This document shows, piece by piece, positions 8,934 through 16,834 of a stretch of DNA of 64,000 nucleotides (its first letter is position 1; each line of letters opens with the position of its first letter). Both the position numbers and the translations under genes were made by a program. The notes beneath the pieces were generated by a model. The model was not told the DNA's origin. It did no database searches and saw only the letters and a program-made list of their open reading frames with translations. Origin of the DNA: Phycisphaerales bacterium (GTDB lineage: Bacteria > Planctomycetota > Phycisphaerae > Phycisphaerales > SM1A02); NCBI GenBank assembly GCA_029242715.1, contig JAQWTL010000007.1, positions 62,001-126,000 of the forward strand. The letters run 5' to 3'.

Positions 8934-9887
8934 TCAGACTGCAAGGAAGTGTCCTGGTGAAACGGCAACAAGTCTTGGTTTATCAACAGCTTGGGCGCTC
9001 TCAGAAGGCCACCAGGGCCTTACGGGGCCTTCCTGACTCTCCTGGGGCTCCCACGAGCCCGGATCGGCCAGGATGCCCTCCAGGCGGTCCAAATCGGCTC
9101 TATAGCCATCCACAGGTAATTGACTGGCCAGCAGACCACGGGTGTATGGATGCCTCGGGTCCTCCATCAGTTGTTTGGAGGCCCCTGACTCACAGACATG
9201 ACCCTCATGCATCACCACCAACTCGCTGGCTCGTCGAGCAACCAGCCCCAGGTCATGGGTCACCAGCAGCACGCCCAGACCCCGACGCTCGCACAACTCC
9301 TGAAGCAGTTCCATGACAGCATCCTGGGTCAGGGCGTCAAGGGCTGTCGTAGGCTCATCTGCAAGCAACAGGGACGGCGAACGGGCCAAGGCAAGCGCCA
9401 GAACGACCCGCTGCCTCATGCCTCCGCTGAGTTGGTGCGGGACGCTTCGCAGGCAACGCTTTGGATCCGGAACCCTCACCTCTTCCAACAAGGCCATGCC
9501 ATGTTCACGAGCCTGCTTTCGCTTGAAGTCATCAAGGGCCATCACGCCCTCGAAAAGTTCTCCGACAGTGAATACCGGATCCAATGCCGTCATGGGTTCT
9601 TGAAACACCATCGCGACACGACAACCGCGTATCCCGCGCCACTGCCTTGGTGAGAAATGACTGCATTCTTCGCCTTGCAGTCGAATTGAACCGGACGTTA
9701 CTCGGATCGCGGGTGGCAGCAGGCCAATGGCCGCCAATGTTGTCAGTGTTTTTCCACTTCCCGACTCGCCGACAAGGGCCGTGATCTGCCCTTCCTCAAC
9801 TTGTGCAGACAAGTCATGTACAACTGATTGCCTCGTCGAGATGACTTCGAGTTGCAAATGCTCGATTTCAAGAAGTGCAGAAGTCAT
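8934..9887 (-). CDS. Oligopeptide/dipeptide ABC transporter ATP-binding protein (OppD/DppD type)
   Basis: A 317-residue ABC ATPase. Walker A is GESGSGKT, the signature is LSGGMRQR, Walker B is LLLADEPTTALD and the switch His is LLVTHDLG. The HPYTRGLLASQLP motif followed by a C-terminal extension is diagnostic of the Opp/Dpp/Nik subfamily. It would energise uptake of peptides or similar solutes together with the permease encoded just upstream. The ATG at 9887 overlaps the oppC-like stop as ATGA. No second ATPase (OppF), second permease (OppB) or binding protein (OppA) is present nearby, so these must be encoded elsewhere or be absent. Confidence 0.9.
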   Translation of the reverse strand: MTSALLEIEHLQLEVISTRQSVVHDLSAQVEEGQITALVGESGSGKTLTTLAAIGLLPPAIRVTSGSIRLQGEECSHFSPRQWRGIRGCRVAMVFQEPMTALDPVFTVGELFEGVMALDDFKRKQAREHGMALLEEVRVPDPKRCLRSVPHQLSGGMRQRVVLALALARSPSLLLADEPTTALDALTQDAVMELLQELCERRGLGVLLVTHDLGLVARRASELVVMHEGHVCESGASKQLMEDPRHPYTRGLLASQLPVDGYRADLDRLEGILADPGSWEPQESQEGPVRPWWPSESAQAVDKPRLVAVSPGHFLAV

Positions 9888-10897
9888 GCTGCCTGTTCCG
9901 CTTGCCTCGGGTCCAGTCGCACACGAAGCCACTCACCCAGACAATTCAGTGACAGCAAGGTCAATGCAATCATCAGGCAAGGCCACGCAAGCAACCACCA
10001 GTGTGATCGAACGCCATTGATCTCGGACAAGCCGGCTGCGGCCAGATTGCCCCAACTTGGAAGTGGCTCGCGTATTCCAATACCAAGAAAACTCAGAAAT
10101 GCCTCACTGAGCATGGCCATTGGAATGGTGAGTGTTGCATAGACGATGATCGGGCCCATCACGTTGGGCAACAGATGCCGAAAGACCTGGCGACGCCAGG
10201 GGACACCCATGGCTCGGCAGGCTTCCATGAAGGGTTGTGACCGCAAACTCAGAACCTGGCCACGGATCACCCGTGCCATGGTCAGCCAACTCACCGCACC
10301 AATAGCCAGCCAAAGCGTCAAGACGTTTACCCATTGAGTCGTTGCCGATCCAAGGGTCATGCCCGTCCGTTCCAACCCACCCTCTACGGCCACCACCAAC
10401 AGGACGACAATGAGGATGTAGGGCAACCCATAGAGAACATCCACAACACGCATCATCAACCCGTCAACCCGGGGAGGTGATGTTGCCGCAATCATGCCCC
10501 AGAGGCCGCCAAGCACAATGGCCGTTGCCGCAGCGGCAAGGCCAACCATGAGGCTGATACCTCCACCTGCCAGCACACGTGCCAGAATATCCCGGCCAAG
10601 ATGATCACTTCCCAGCAAGTAGCCCGAGTCACCTACCCATGCCGGTGGCTGCAGGGCCTGCTCAGGATTGGTCGCTTCAAATCGGCGTGCCGTTACACGT
10701 GCCCCGTCAGCTGTCCCGTGCCCGAATGTCCAAGGCAGCGTAAGAAGCGTTGCCAGGATAATGAACACCAGAAAGCAACCACCCAGTATCCCCAGCCGCC
10801 TCACTGAAGCAGGTGAAGGATCACGACGTCCTGGGATCGCATGTGAAACCACGACAGAAGCATACGAGTTTCTGCGCGTTGCCACAGGACGTGTCAT
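9884..10897 (-). CDS. Oligopeptide/dipeptide ABC transporter permease (OppC/DppC type)
   Basis: A 337-residue inner-membrane permease of the binding-protein-dependent transport family. A helix at about residues 35-58 (LGILGGCFLVFIILATLLTL) is followed by the OppC-specific loop YLLGSDHLGRDILARVLAGG, which precedes the permease core. The EAA-type ATPase coupling loop reads EACRAMGVPWRRQVFRHLLP, and FLSFLGIGI near residue 265 is typical of OppC. The first 30 residues are basic and variable. The stop overlaps the start of the OppD-like gene, so they form one transporter half. The substrate is not readable. Confidence 0.88.
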   Translation of the reverse strand: MTRPVATRRNSYASVVVSHAIPGRRDPSPASVRRLGILGGCFLVFIILATLLTLPWTFGHGTADGARVTARRFEATNPEQALQPPAWVGDSGYLLGSDHLGRDILARVLAGGGISLMVGLAAAATAIVLGGLWGMIAATSPPRVDGLMMRVVDVLYGLPYILIVVLLVVAVEGGLERTGMTLGSATTQWVNVLTLWLAIGAVSWLTMARVIRGQVLSLRSQPFMEACRAMGVPWRRQVFRHLLPNVMGPIIVYATLTIPMAMLSEAFLSFLGIGIREPLPSWGNLAAAGLSEINGVRSHWWLLAWPCLMIALTLLSLNCLGEWLRVRLDPRQAEQAA

Positions 10898-10930
10898 TGA
10901 TTGAGGAATCTGGGATGAAGGCGGTCTGGC

Positions 10931-11677
10931 CTAACGGCCCTTGGCAGCTTCCACGGGATCCAGTTCACGCAGCATCTGCCGCATCTGTCGATCCAGTTCC
11001 GCGTCGAAATGAGTCTCTTCGTACTCCAACCGCTCCTTCAATGTCGCGATCCGATCATTGAGCTGCTCCAGTGAGCGTTCACGGTTGCTTATGGAGAGGG
11101 CCAGTCTGGCTCGCATGATCACTTCAAGGCTTGCCTTGAGCTGGATGGCTTCCTGACAATTCGGCCCCTGTGCCTCAATCACATTTCGGAGGGCCAAGGC
11201 GATGGTATTCGTTTCAGCATCGAGATGGAGCTCTTGGATCTTGCGTTCATAGAGTTCAGGATCTGTTGCCTGAAGATCTGCCAGAGCAACAAGCCCGCGA
11301 CCGTAACGGCGAATCATGCGTTCCAGCTCAGCTGGATCCTGGCCTCCATCAGAGCAGGAATCCATCAGGAGCTTGCCTAATCGAGGATCGATTTCATGGG
11401 CGACCTCGATGTACTGGTCGATGCTGCTGCGTGAAGATGACAAACGGCTGCTGCCAGGCGATGAGACACCATCAGCCTGACTGTTCTTGGCATTCATCTG
11501 GTTGGCAAATGACTGACCAAAGTCGCTCTGTGCAACAAAGGTGTTGGTCAACGAGAGAACGGACTTCAAATCATCCGTCGAAGAAGCATGGGAGCGAGCC
11601 GTGCCCATATTCAGCACGAGTGCCGTGCAAGACAAAGCAAGCAACCAACCCATTGCGATGGTGTAGCGAGTGCGCAT
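10931..11677 (-). CDS. Exported coiled-coil protein of unknown function
   Basis: A 248-residue protein with an N-terminal hydrophobic segment (MGWLLALSCTALVLNMG) ending near SHASS, so it is probably exported or membrane-anchored. Residues 40-80 are Ser-rich and look disordered. The last 120 residues are helical and highly charged (SNRERSLEQLNDRIATLKER, RQMRQMLRELDP), suggesting a coiled coil. The ATG at 11677 overlaps the preceding stop (TGATG), so it is translationally coupled to the probable anti-sigma factor. By position it may be a third component or an effector of that sigma system, but no family is recognised. Confidence 0.75.
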   Translation of the reverse strand: MRTRYTIAMGWLLALSCTALVLNMGTARSHASSTDDLKSVLSLTNTFVAQSDFGQSFANQMNAKNSQADGVSSPGSSRLSSSRSSIDQYIEVAHEIDPRLGKLLMDSCSDGGQDPAELERMIRRYGRGLVALADLQATDPELYERKIQELHLDAETNTIALALRNVIEAQGPNCQEAIQLKASLEVIMRARLALSISNRERSLEQLNDRIATLKERLEYEETHFDAELDRQMRQMLRELDPVEAAKGR

Positions 11678-12258
11678 CACCGAATCTCCACAGCAAGGTA
11701 ACCCCAGGCATCCGAGTCATTCTCAGCTGCCACGATTGACAATAATTCTTCGTGAGCCTCTGCCCAGGTCAGATCATGACTGGCCAACAGCCCCGACCCA
11801 TCTGCCTCGACAAGAAAGTCCAAGGGAAACTCAACCGATCGCTCCATGCCGCCACTCCTGGCCTGCATGGTCCCAACTGGAACCAGGCTTGGGCTGGTCA
11901 GCCAGAATGCCGCCAAGGCCGCGATCGCTACACAAGCAGCCAATGCCAGTCGCTTGGTGGCAATTGTGGCCCTGGATGGAGTAAATCGCATCCGAACCTG
12001 CTGCTGCCTCGCCAAAGATGCCTGTTGGACCCGATCGACAAGCCCTTCTGGAACAGGGATCTGCCGGAGCGATTCCCCGACCAGAATGTCCAGGTCGCGG
12101 TCTCTGGGCTCGTAGTCCGAGCCCAGGGGGTCAGGCCCATCGGGCCGGATATCGGGTTGGTTCCTTGAGGAAAACATTGTCTCGTCACCTCTAGAACGAC
12201 TATCACTGGCTTCTGATTGCATATTTCTTGTGATCTTTTTGCCTGGTATTTCACTCAT
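11677..12258 (-). CDS. Probable anti-sigma factor (single-pass membrane protein)
   Basis: A 193-residue protein with about 90 hydrophilic N-terminal residues, a single transmembrane helix (LALAACVAIAALAAFWLTS) and a periplasmic tail of about 70 residues. This topology, directly downstream of an ECF sigma gene, is that of an anti-sigma factor which holds sigma at the membrane. The cytoplasmic part has a helical stretch (DLDILVGESLRQIPVPEGLVDRVQQ) like the segment before the helix in such proteins, but no HxxxCxxC zinc motif. The assignment therefore rests on context and topology. The ATG at 12258 has AAGGG 7 bases upstream. Confidence 0.7.
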   Translation of the reverse strand: MSEIPGKKITRNMQSEASDSRSRGDETMFSSRNQPDIRPDGPDPLGSDYEPRDRDLDILVGESLRQIPVPEGLVDRVQQASLARQQQVRMRFTPSRATIATKRLALAACVAIAALAAFWLTSPSLVPVGTMQARSGGMERSVEFPLDFLVEADGSGLLASHDLTWAEAHEELLSIVAAENDSDAWGYLAVEIR

Positions 12259-12269
12259 CGACAAACCCT

Positions 12270-12839
12270 TTATCCATCCGTATTTGCGTCGCCCAGACGT
12301 TCCCGAAGCCGCTTTATTGCCCTGAAATGCCGAGCCAGGACCGTACCCAAAGGCTGATCGAGGACCTCGGCAATGGTCTTGAAGCTCATTTCAGCTACAT
12401 GCCGAAGGTGCAATACCTGCTGCTCAGACTCGGGCAACTCCCCCATGACCTCATTAAGCCGGTCAAGGACCTCGGCCTCCTCAGCCGGACTTTGCTCCTG
12501 CTCCGCGGGTGGCGCGATGGCCTTCAGGGCATCATCCGCCACTGGTATGGCCTGCCTTGACCGCCGCCTCATCTCGTCACGAAGTCGATTCATGGCAATC
12601 CTGAACAACCAGGATTCGAATCTCCCCAGCTCGGTGTACTCCGACAACTTGGCGACCACTGTGCAGAAAGTCGATTGGGTGACCTCTTCTGCGAGCTCCG
12701 GATCGCGACATTGGGCGAGCACGACCCGATAGACACGGGGAGAAAAGTCCTGCACCAGCCTCAACCAGGCAGCTTCATCACCACCAATGGCGGCCTGCAA
12801 GACGATCCCGAGCCGATCTCTATCCAGGGGGGTGCTCAT
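12270..12839 (-). CDS. ECF-type RNA polymerase sigma factor
   Basis: A 189-residue sigma-70 family protein with only regions 2 and 4. Region 2 is visible in LAQCRDPELAEEVTQSTFC and GRFESWLFRIAMNRLRDEM, which bind core polymerase and the -10 element. Region 4 is ELPESEQQVLHLRHVAEMSF ... LGTVLARHFRAIKRLRERL, the -35-binding helix-turn-helix. An Ala/Pro/Glu linker joins them. It heads the minus-strand run sigma, anti-sigma, coiled-coil protein, oppC, oppD, SseB-like. Such genes are commonly autoregulated, but no promoter was confidently identified in the 97-base divergent gap before the CaCA gene. Confidence 0.92.
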   Translation of the reverse strand: MSTPLDRDRLGIVLQAAIGGDEAAWLRLVQDFSPRVYRVVLAQCRDPELAEEVTQSTFCTVVAKLSEYTELGRFESWLFRIAMNRLRDEMRRRSRQAIPVADDALKAIAPPAEQEQSPAEEAEVLDRLNEVMGELPESEQQVLHLRHVAEMSFKTIAEVLDQPLGTVLARHFRAIKRLRERLGDANTDG

Positions 12840-12936
12840 GTGTTGTAAAGATCACTCCCAATGGACCAGTGAGGACAGCATAAACCATGGTTCGAGTTCA
12901 TAGACTGATATACCCCTATACAATCGGCCAGATCAC

Positions 12937-13950
12937 ATGATTGCGCTTTTCGATACCGCAAGCGAATCGATGATCAGTTGGCCCATAGCGACCTTACTGG
13001 TCATTGTGGGCGTCATCGGCCTGATCCTAGGCGGGCACCTGCTTGTTGAAGGCGCCGTTTCGATTGCCAAACGCCTCGGCATGTCGACGCTCATGATCGG
13101 CCTGACGATTGTTTCATTTGGAACCAGTGCCCCCGAACTGGCTTTGAACACCATTGCCGCTATGGGAGGTGAAACAGGTCTCGCCTTTGGCAATGTGATC
13201 GGCTCGAATATCGCCAACTTGGCACTGGTCCTGGGATTGGCTGCCTTCATAGCCCCGATACCAATTCCCAAAGCCGCCCTCAGGTGGGGTGGCATCCCCT
13301 GGTTGATCGTGGTGACCGGACTGGTCATCCTCCTGCCCTGGATCGGCAATGGCGTTGACGGCAACCCCGGTTATGCACGATGGAGTGGGCTGGTGCTCCT
13401 GGGCCTGATACCGGTCACCTTGTTTCTGTGGAAACGGCATGGCGGAAACTCCGATTCCGAAGAGCAGGAAGAGGCCGAAAAAATTGGCGGGCGTTCCCTG
13501 CCTTGGAGTTGCCTGTTCATTCTCGGGGGGCTTGCGCTCTTGATCGCTGGCGGCCGCTCCACCGAGTACGGAGCCGTCAACCTGGCCCGTTGGATGGGCC
13601 TCTCTGAAGCCGTGATCGGATTGTCAATCGTTGCCGTAGCCACAAGCCTGCCAGAAGTCGTGACCTCCATGATTGCCGCACGTCGTGGTGTCCCTGGCCT
13701 GGCTGTTGGAACCGTGATTGGATCCAATCTGTTCAACCTTGTGCTTGTTCTTGGCACAACGACAGTCATTGCTCCTGTTGCCATTCCAGCACATGGTGGC
13801 CTGTTCGATCTTCTGGTCATGGGCGGGCTGACCGTCCTGCTGCTTCCGCTGGCGATGACCGGACGGCGCATCACTTCACTGGAGGGCACACTGCTGATCC
13901 TCGCATGGGCTGCAGCGATCGTCTTCAGCATTGTCCGAGAGATGGGCTGA
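12937..13950 (+). CDS. Calcium/sodium (CaCA family) cation antiporter
   Basis: A 337-residue integral membrane protein of about ten helices in two inverted halves. Each half has the CaCA alpha-repeat: SFGTSAPELALN ... GNVIGSNIANLALVLG and AVATSLPEVVTSM ... GTVIGSNLFNLVLVLG. These hold the ion-binding Glu and Asn residues. It resembles YrbG-type exchangers, exporting calcium against sodium or protons. A central acidic linker (HGGNSDSEEQEEAEK) separates the halves. The ATG at 12937 is used; the ATG at 12970 sits nearer to the first helix and is a fair alternative. It converges on dnaB, the two stop codons being adjacent. Confidence 0.93.
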   Translation: MIALFDTASESMISWPIATLLVIVGVIGLILGGHLLVEGAVSIAKRLGMSTLMIGLTIVSFGTSAPELALNTIAAMGGETGLAFGNVIGSNIANLALVLGLAAFIAPIPIPKAALRWGGIPWLIVVTGLVILLPWIGNGVDGNPGYARWSGLVLLGLIPVTLFLWKRHGGNSDSEEQEEAEKIGGRSLPWSCLFILGGLALLIAGGRSTEYGAVNLARWMGLSEAVIGLSIVAVATSLPEVVTSMIAARRGVPGLAVGTVIGSNLFNLVLVLGTTTVIAPVAIPAHGGLFDLLVMGGLTVLLLPLAMTGRRITSLEGTLLILAWAAAIVFSIVREMG

Positions 13951-15429
13951 CTACACAGGCAGGTCGCTGCTGATATCCATCGCGCTCACTGGCAGAGGCG
14001 TTTGTGAGTAATCCTTGAATCGCGTTGTCGCATTGTCCCAGCCGAGCTTGACGGTCCCGGTCGGACCATTTCGCTGCTTGGCCAGAATCAATTCCGCCAG
14101 ACCTCGCTTATCTGGATTCGCTTCGATCCAGGCCTCATCGCGATGGTAATACTCCTCGCGATGCAACATCATCACAACGTCAGCGTCCTGCTCGATCGAT
14201 CCTGACTCACGAAGGTCACTCATGCGAGGACGGTGGCCCTCCCGCTGCTCAGCTGCTCGATTCAACTGGCTGAGCGCAATGATCGGTACGTTTAACTCGC
14301 GAGCGAGTGCCTTGACACCACGACTGAGTTCAGACACTTCCTGCTGACGTGACTCGGACCGGGAACCACTGGTCATCAACTGCAGATAGTCGATGTAGAG
14401 GCTCTGGATATTGAATTTCTGTTTCATGCGACGTGCCTTGGCCCGCAACTGCATGAGGGTGAGGCCAGGGGTGTCATCGATGAAAATAGGGGCTTTGCGA
14501 AGTTCGTCGCAGGCGGCAAAGAGCGCCTGGAAGTCACGATCATTGAGTGAGTTTCGCCGAAGGCTCTGACCACTGACGCCACTGCGGGCAGAGAGCAGAC
14601 GCTGAACGATCTGGTTGGAAGACATCTCCAGGCTGAATAGGCCAACAGGCTCGCCGCGGACTGCGATGTTCTCTGCCATGTTCAAGGCCAATGCCGTCTT
14701 GCCCATGGATGGCCGTGCGGCCAGGATGAGGAGTTCTCCAGGCTGCATGCCACCAGTCAATTCATCCAGGTCAACATAACCCGAAGGTGTTCCGGTCAAG
14801 GAACGGCCTTCCTGCTGCTCCAGAAGGTGAATGGCCTCGGTGATGAGATCAGACAGACCAACAATCCGACGACTCTCTGCCTGGTCGGCAATTCGGAAGA
14901 TCTTCCGTTCAGCGTCATCAAGAAGGGCTGATGCCGATTCGGGACGATCATGGGCATCCCTGAGGATTTCACCCGCCGCCGCAATCAACTGTCGGATCAT
15001 CGCCTTCTCGCGAATCAGACGTGCGTAGTGCAGAGCACTTGTTGCATCTGGAACCGATTCAGCGAGTTCAACCAGAAAATCAACGCCGCCAATGGGCTTC
15101 AGCGAGTCGCGATCCTTGAGCAGCTGCTGCAATTGGACGATATCGAGGGTGTTATGGCGGTCATAGAGCTCAAGTATCACCCTGTAGACCTCGCCATGTG
15201 ACTGGCGGAAGAAGTCCTCCGGTGATTTCACGACCTGCAGAACGTCACCACAGACATCCGGGTCGATCAAGATCGATCCTAGAAGACTGGCCTCTGCCTC
15301 GATGGCATGTGGCGGCATCTTGTCCAGCAATGAGCCGAACGATTGGCGATCCGTGCCTGGCACCTTGTTTTCCTGAATTCTGCTCACGCCCTCGACCACA
15401 GTTCCATCCGTTGGAACTCCTCTCACCAT
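13951..15429 (-). CDS. dnaB: Replicative DNA helicase DnaB
   Basis: A 492-residue RecA-fold hexameric helicase that unwinds DNA at the replication fork. The N-terminal domain begins near MPPHAIEAEASLLGSILID and mediates ring assembly and primase contact. Motifs in the ATPase half: Walker A ARPSMGKTALALN, Walker B SLYIDYLQLM, ALSQLNR and LRESGSIEQDADVVMMLHR. The ATG at 15429 (AGGG 5 bases upstream) is preferred over a GTG at 15459. No intein is visible. The HU/IHF-type gene upstream on the same strand is followed by a terminator, so dnaB is probably transcribed separately. Confidence 0.96.
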   Translation of the reverse strand: MVRGVPTDGTVVEGVSRIQENKVPGTDRQSFGSLLDKMPPHAIEAEASLLGSILIDPDVCGDVLQVVKSPEDFFRQSHGEVYRVILELYDRHNTLDIVQLQQLLKDRDSLKPIGGVDFLVELAESVPDATSALHYARLIREKAMIRQLIAAAGEILRDAHDRPESASALLDDAERKIFRIADQAESRRIVGLSDLITEAIHLLEQQEGRSLTGTPSGYVDLDELTGGMQPGELLILAARPSMGKTALALNMAENIAVRGEPVGLFSLEMSSNQIVQRLLSARSGVSGQSLRRNSLNDRDFQALFAACDELRKAPIFIDDTPGLTLMQLRAKARRMKQKFNIQSLYIDYLQLMTSGSRSESRQQEVSELSRGVKALARELNVPIIALSQLNRAAEQREGHRPRMSDLRESGSIEQDADVVMMLHREEYYHRDEAWIEANPDKRGLAELILAKQRNGPTGTVKLGWDNATTRFKDYSQTPLPVSAMDISSDLPV

Positions 15430-15553
15430 ACACGCCCTATCGCCAGTGACGACGATCACTTTCCAATTTCGGCCGCATCAATTGGTCGAAGCATACCCGG
15501 CTGATGCAATCTCCCTGATCACAACCCCCACAAGCCGTGGCGACCTGTGGACA

Positions 15554-15582
15554 GAAAAAAACAACCCCCGGATTTTCGGGGG
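15554..15582 (-). terminator. Rho-independent terminator of the HU/IHF gene
   Basis: On the minus strand CCCCCG, a six-base loop and CGGGGG form a perfect 6-bp stem (15565-15582), followed by a TTG then seven T residues. It lies about 30 bases beyond the stop of the HU/IHF-like gene, so it should end that transcript before dnaB. Confidence 0.85.
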
Positions 15583-15612
15583 CTGAGCAAAGGTAAATAC
15601 GATTTGGGTCGG

Positions 15613-15933
15613 CTACTCGATTATCTCGATCCCGTGATCTTCAAGCGCTTCCCGCATGAGGCGGCCGATCTTGAACTTGACGGTCTTCTTCGCAGGAACT
15701 GGGACTCGTTCTAGCGTTCGCGGGTTCTGAGCAACACGTGCTGCCCGCTCCCTAATCTCGAATACACCAAAATCCCGGAATTCAAGCCTGCGACCATCGC
15801 CTAGTTCCTTGATGACATTGTCGAGGAAGCTCTGAACAGTCATCTTCACGACTGTTCGCTTCTGATTCGTTTCCTCAGCAATCCTGTCAATAAGGTCTTT
15901 CTTGGTCGTGGTCGTTCGTGCGATTTCTGACAT
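15613..15933 (-). CDS. HU/IHF-family DNA-binding protein
   Basis: A 106-residue nucleoid protein. After a short Thr-rich lead, the helical dimerisation part (KKDLIDRIAEETNQKRTVVK) is followed by the beta-arm region: RRLEFRDFGVFEIRERAARV, then AQNPRT, VPVPAKKTVKFKIG. The conserved Pro at the arm tip (NPRT) is present, so it should bend DNA. The Arg/Glu-rich body and VPVPAKKTVKF are closer to IHF than to classic HU, but subunit assignment from one sequence is not safe. The good terminator downstream implies a monocistronic, probably abundant, transcript. Confidence 0.93.
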   Translation of the reverse strand: MSEIARTTTTKKDLIDRIAEETNQKRTVVKMTVQSFLDNVIKELGDGRRLEFRDFGVFEIRERAARVAQNPRTLERVPVPAKKTVKFKIGRLMREALEDHGIEIIE

Positions 15934-16171
15934 GGCTTATCCTCACACAAGCGATGTGCCGTTCCAAATTGGAGCCACGAACTGCCAATCCATACTCGTC
16001 GAACACCATGTGTCTGACGGTGGAACCCGATAGTGTGGACGCCTGCAAGAAAAGTTGCTGGCCTCGTGAGGCCCCCCCCACTCCTCTTCTCCCTGACATC
16101 CACAGACGCCAGTATGGAGAGCCAGATCAAGGTCGTCAAGACCGTGATTGACTGGTTTGGTGGCCTAGTGA

Positions 16172-16199
16172 ATTCAGGCAGGCAAAAATTTGCCTGAAT
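16172..16199. repeat. Palindromic stem-loop downstream of the lipoprotein gene
   Basis: CAGGCAAA-AA-TTTGCCTG (16179-16196) is a perfect inverted repeat, and an alternative outer stem ATTCAGGC/GCCTGAAT spans 16172-16199. It begins 16 bases past the stop of the minus-strand lipoprotein gene, so a transcription stop or mRNA-stabilising role is likely, although no T-run follows. The 281 bases between the HU/IHF and lipoprotein genes hold no convincing gene; this is the only structure I see there. Confidence 0.5.
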
Positions 16200-16214
16200 C
16201 ACCCAAAAAGAGGG

Positions 16215-16598
16215 TCACCGGCTTCGAATCTGGAGAGATCTTGTGGTTTGAAGGTAATTATCCCAGGGGCGGCCATTTAGGATCCACTGCTGATCCCGGA
16301 TATAGACCTGAGACACGTTCACAGGAGCCACTGCTGGAGGCAGATCCGCTCCCAGCATCACATCTTTTCGAGAATTCAAGATACGGGCATCATTGCTCTG
16401 AAGGCCCTCGGCTCCCAGGAGTGCCAGGGTTGCTGCAGAGGGCAGTACGAGAGGAGGCGGTGGACTGGCTGTGGATTTCCCCGCTGCCACACAGGCTGAC
16501 TGCACTGTGGAGCAGCCAGCAGATGCGACCACCATGATGCCAGCAGCCAGAAGTCCGGGCATCAGACACTTTCTTCCTGTCTTTCTAGTCGAGAACAT
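16215..16598 (-). CDS. Small lipoprotein of unknown function
   Basis: A 127-residue protein with a basic N-terminus, a hydrophobic stretch (LLAAGIMVVASAGC) and a lipobox ASAG-Cys at about residues 26-29, so it should be lipidated and anchored in a membrane facing the periplasm. The mature part is Pro- and Ala-rich at first, then ends with a short unique region (VYIRDQQWILNGRPWDNY). No domain is recognised. The ATG at 16598 has a strong AAGGGAG site 8 bases upstream. It is divergent from trkA, and the intergenic region contains inverted repeats. Confidence 0.75.
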   Translation of the reverse strand: MFSTRKTGRKCLMPGLLAAGIMVVASAGCSTVQSACVAAGKSTASPPPPLVLPSAATLALLGAEGLQSNDARILNSRKDVMLGADLPPAVAPVNVSQVYIRDQQWILNGRPWDNYLQTTRSLQIRSR

Positions 16599-16700
16599 GG
16601 CTCAACTCCCTTCCACCAACCCATCCTACAAATGACGCGCCATGGACTGGAAGCACAAATTTGGTTCCGGTTGTTCTGAAAGCTGTCCTTTAAACGCATC

Positions 16701-16747
16701 AATGTTGCCCTGAATCAACATTCCCCCCGATAACCTCCAAATGGAGG
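16701..16747. promoter_or_regulatory. Two inverted repeats between the lipoprotein gene and trkA
   Basis: AATGTTG at 16701-16707 is repeated inverted as CAACATT at 16716-16722 (8-base spacer). A second perfect stem, CCTCCA-AA-TGGAGG, lies at 16734-16747. They sit midway in a divergent 236-base gap, so either could be an operator for trkA or the lipoprotein gene, or a leader structure. No binding protein is known, and the role is inferred only from position and symmetry. Confidence 0.35.
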
Positions 16748-16834
16748 CGGGTCATACAAAGATGGGTCTGAAGCTAGACTGAAGGCCCCTGACTACGTCA
16801 TGTTCTGCTTGATACACAGGGCCGAGGACCTCCC

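Noticed and set aside
12917-12924. TATACAAT as a -10 box for the CaCA gene
   Set aside because: It ends only 12 bases before the ATG and no convincing -35 is found at the right spacing.
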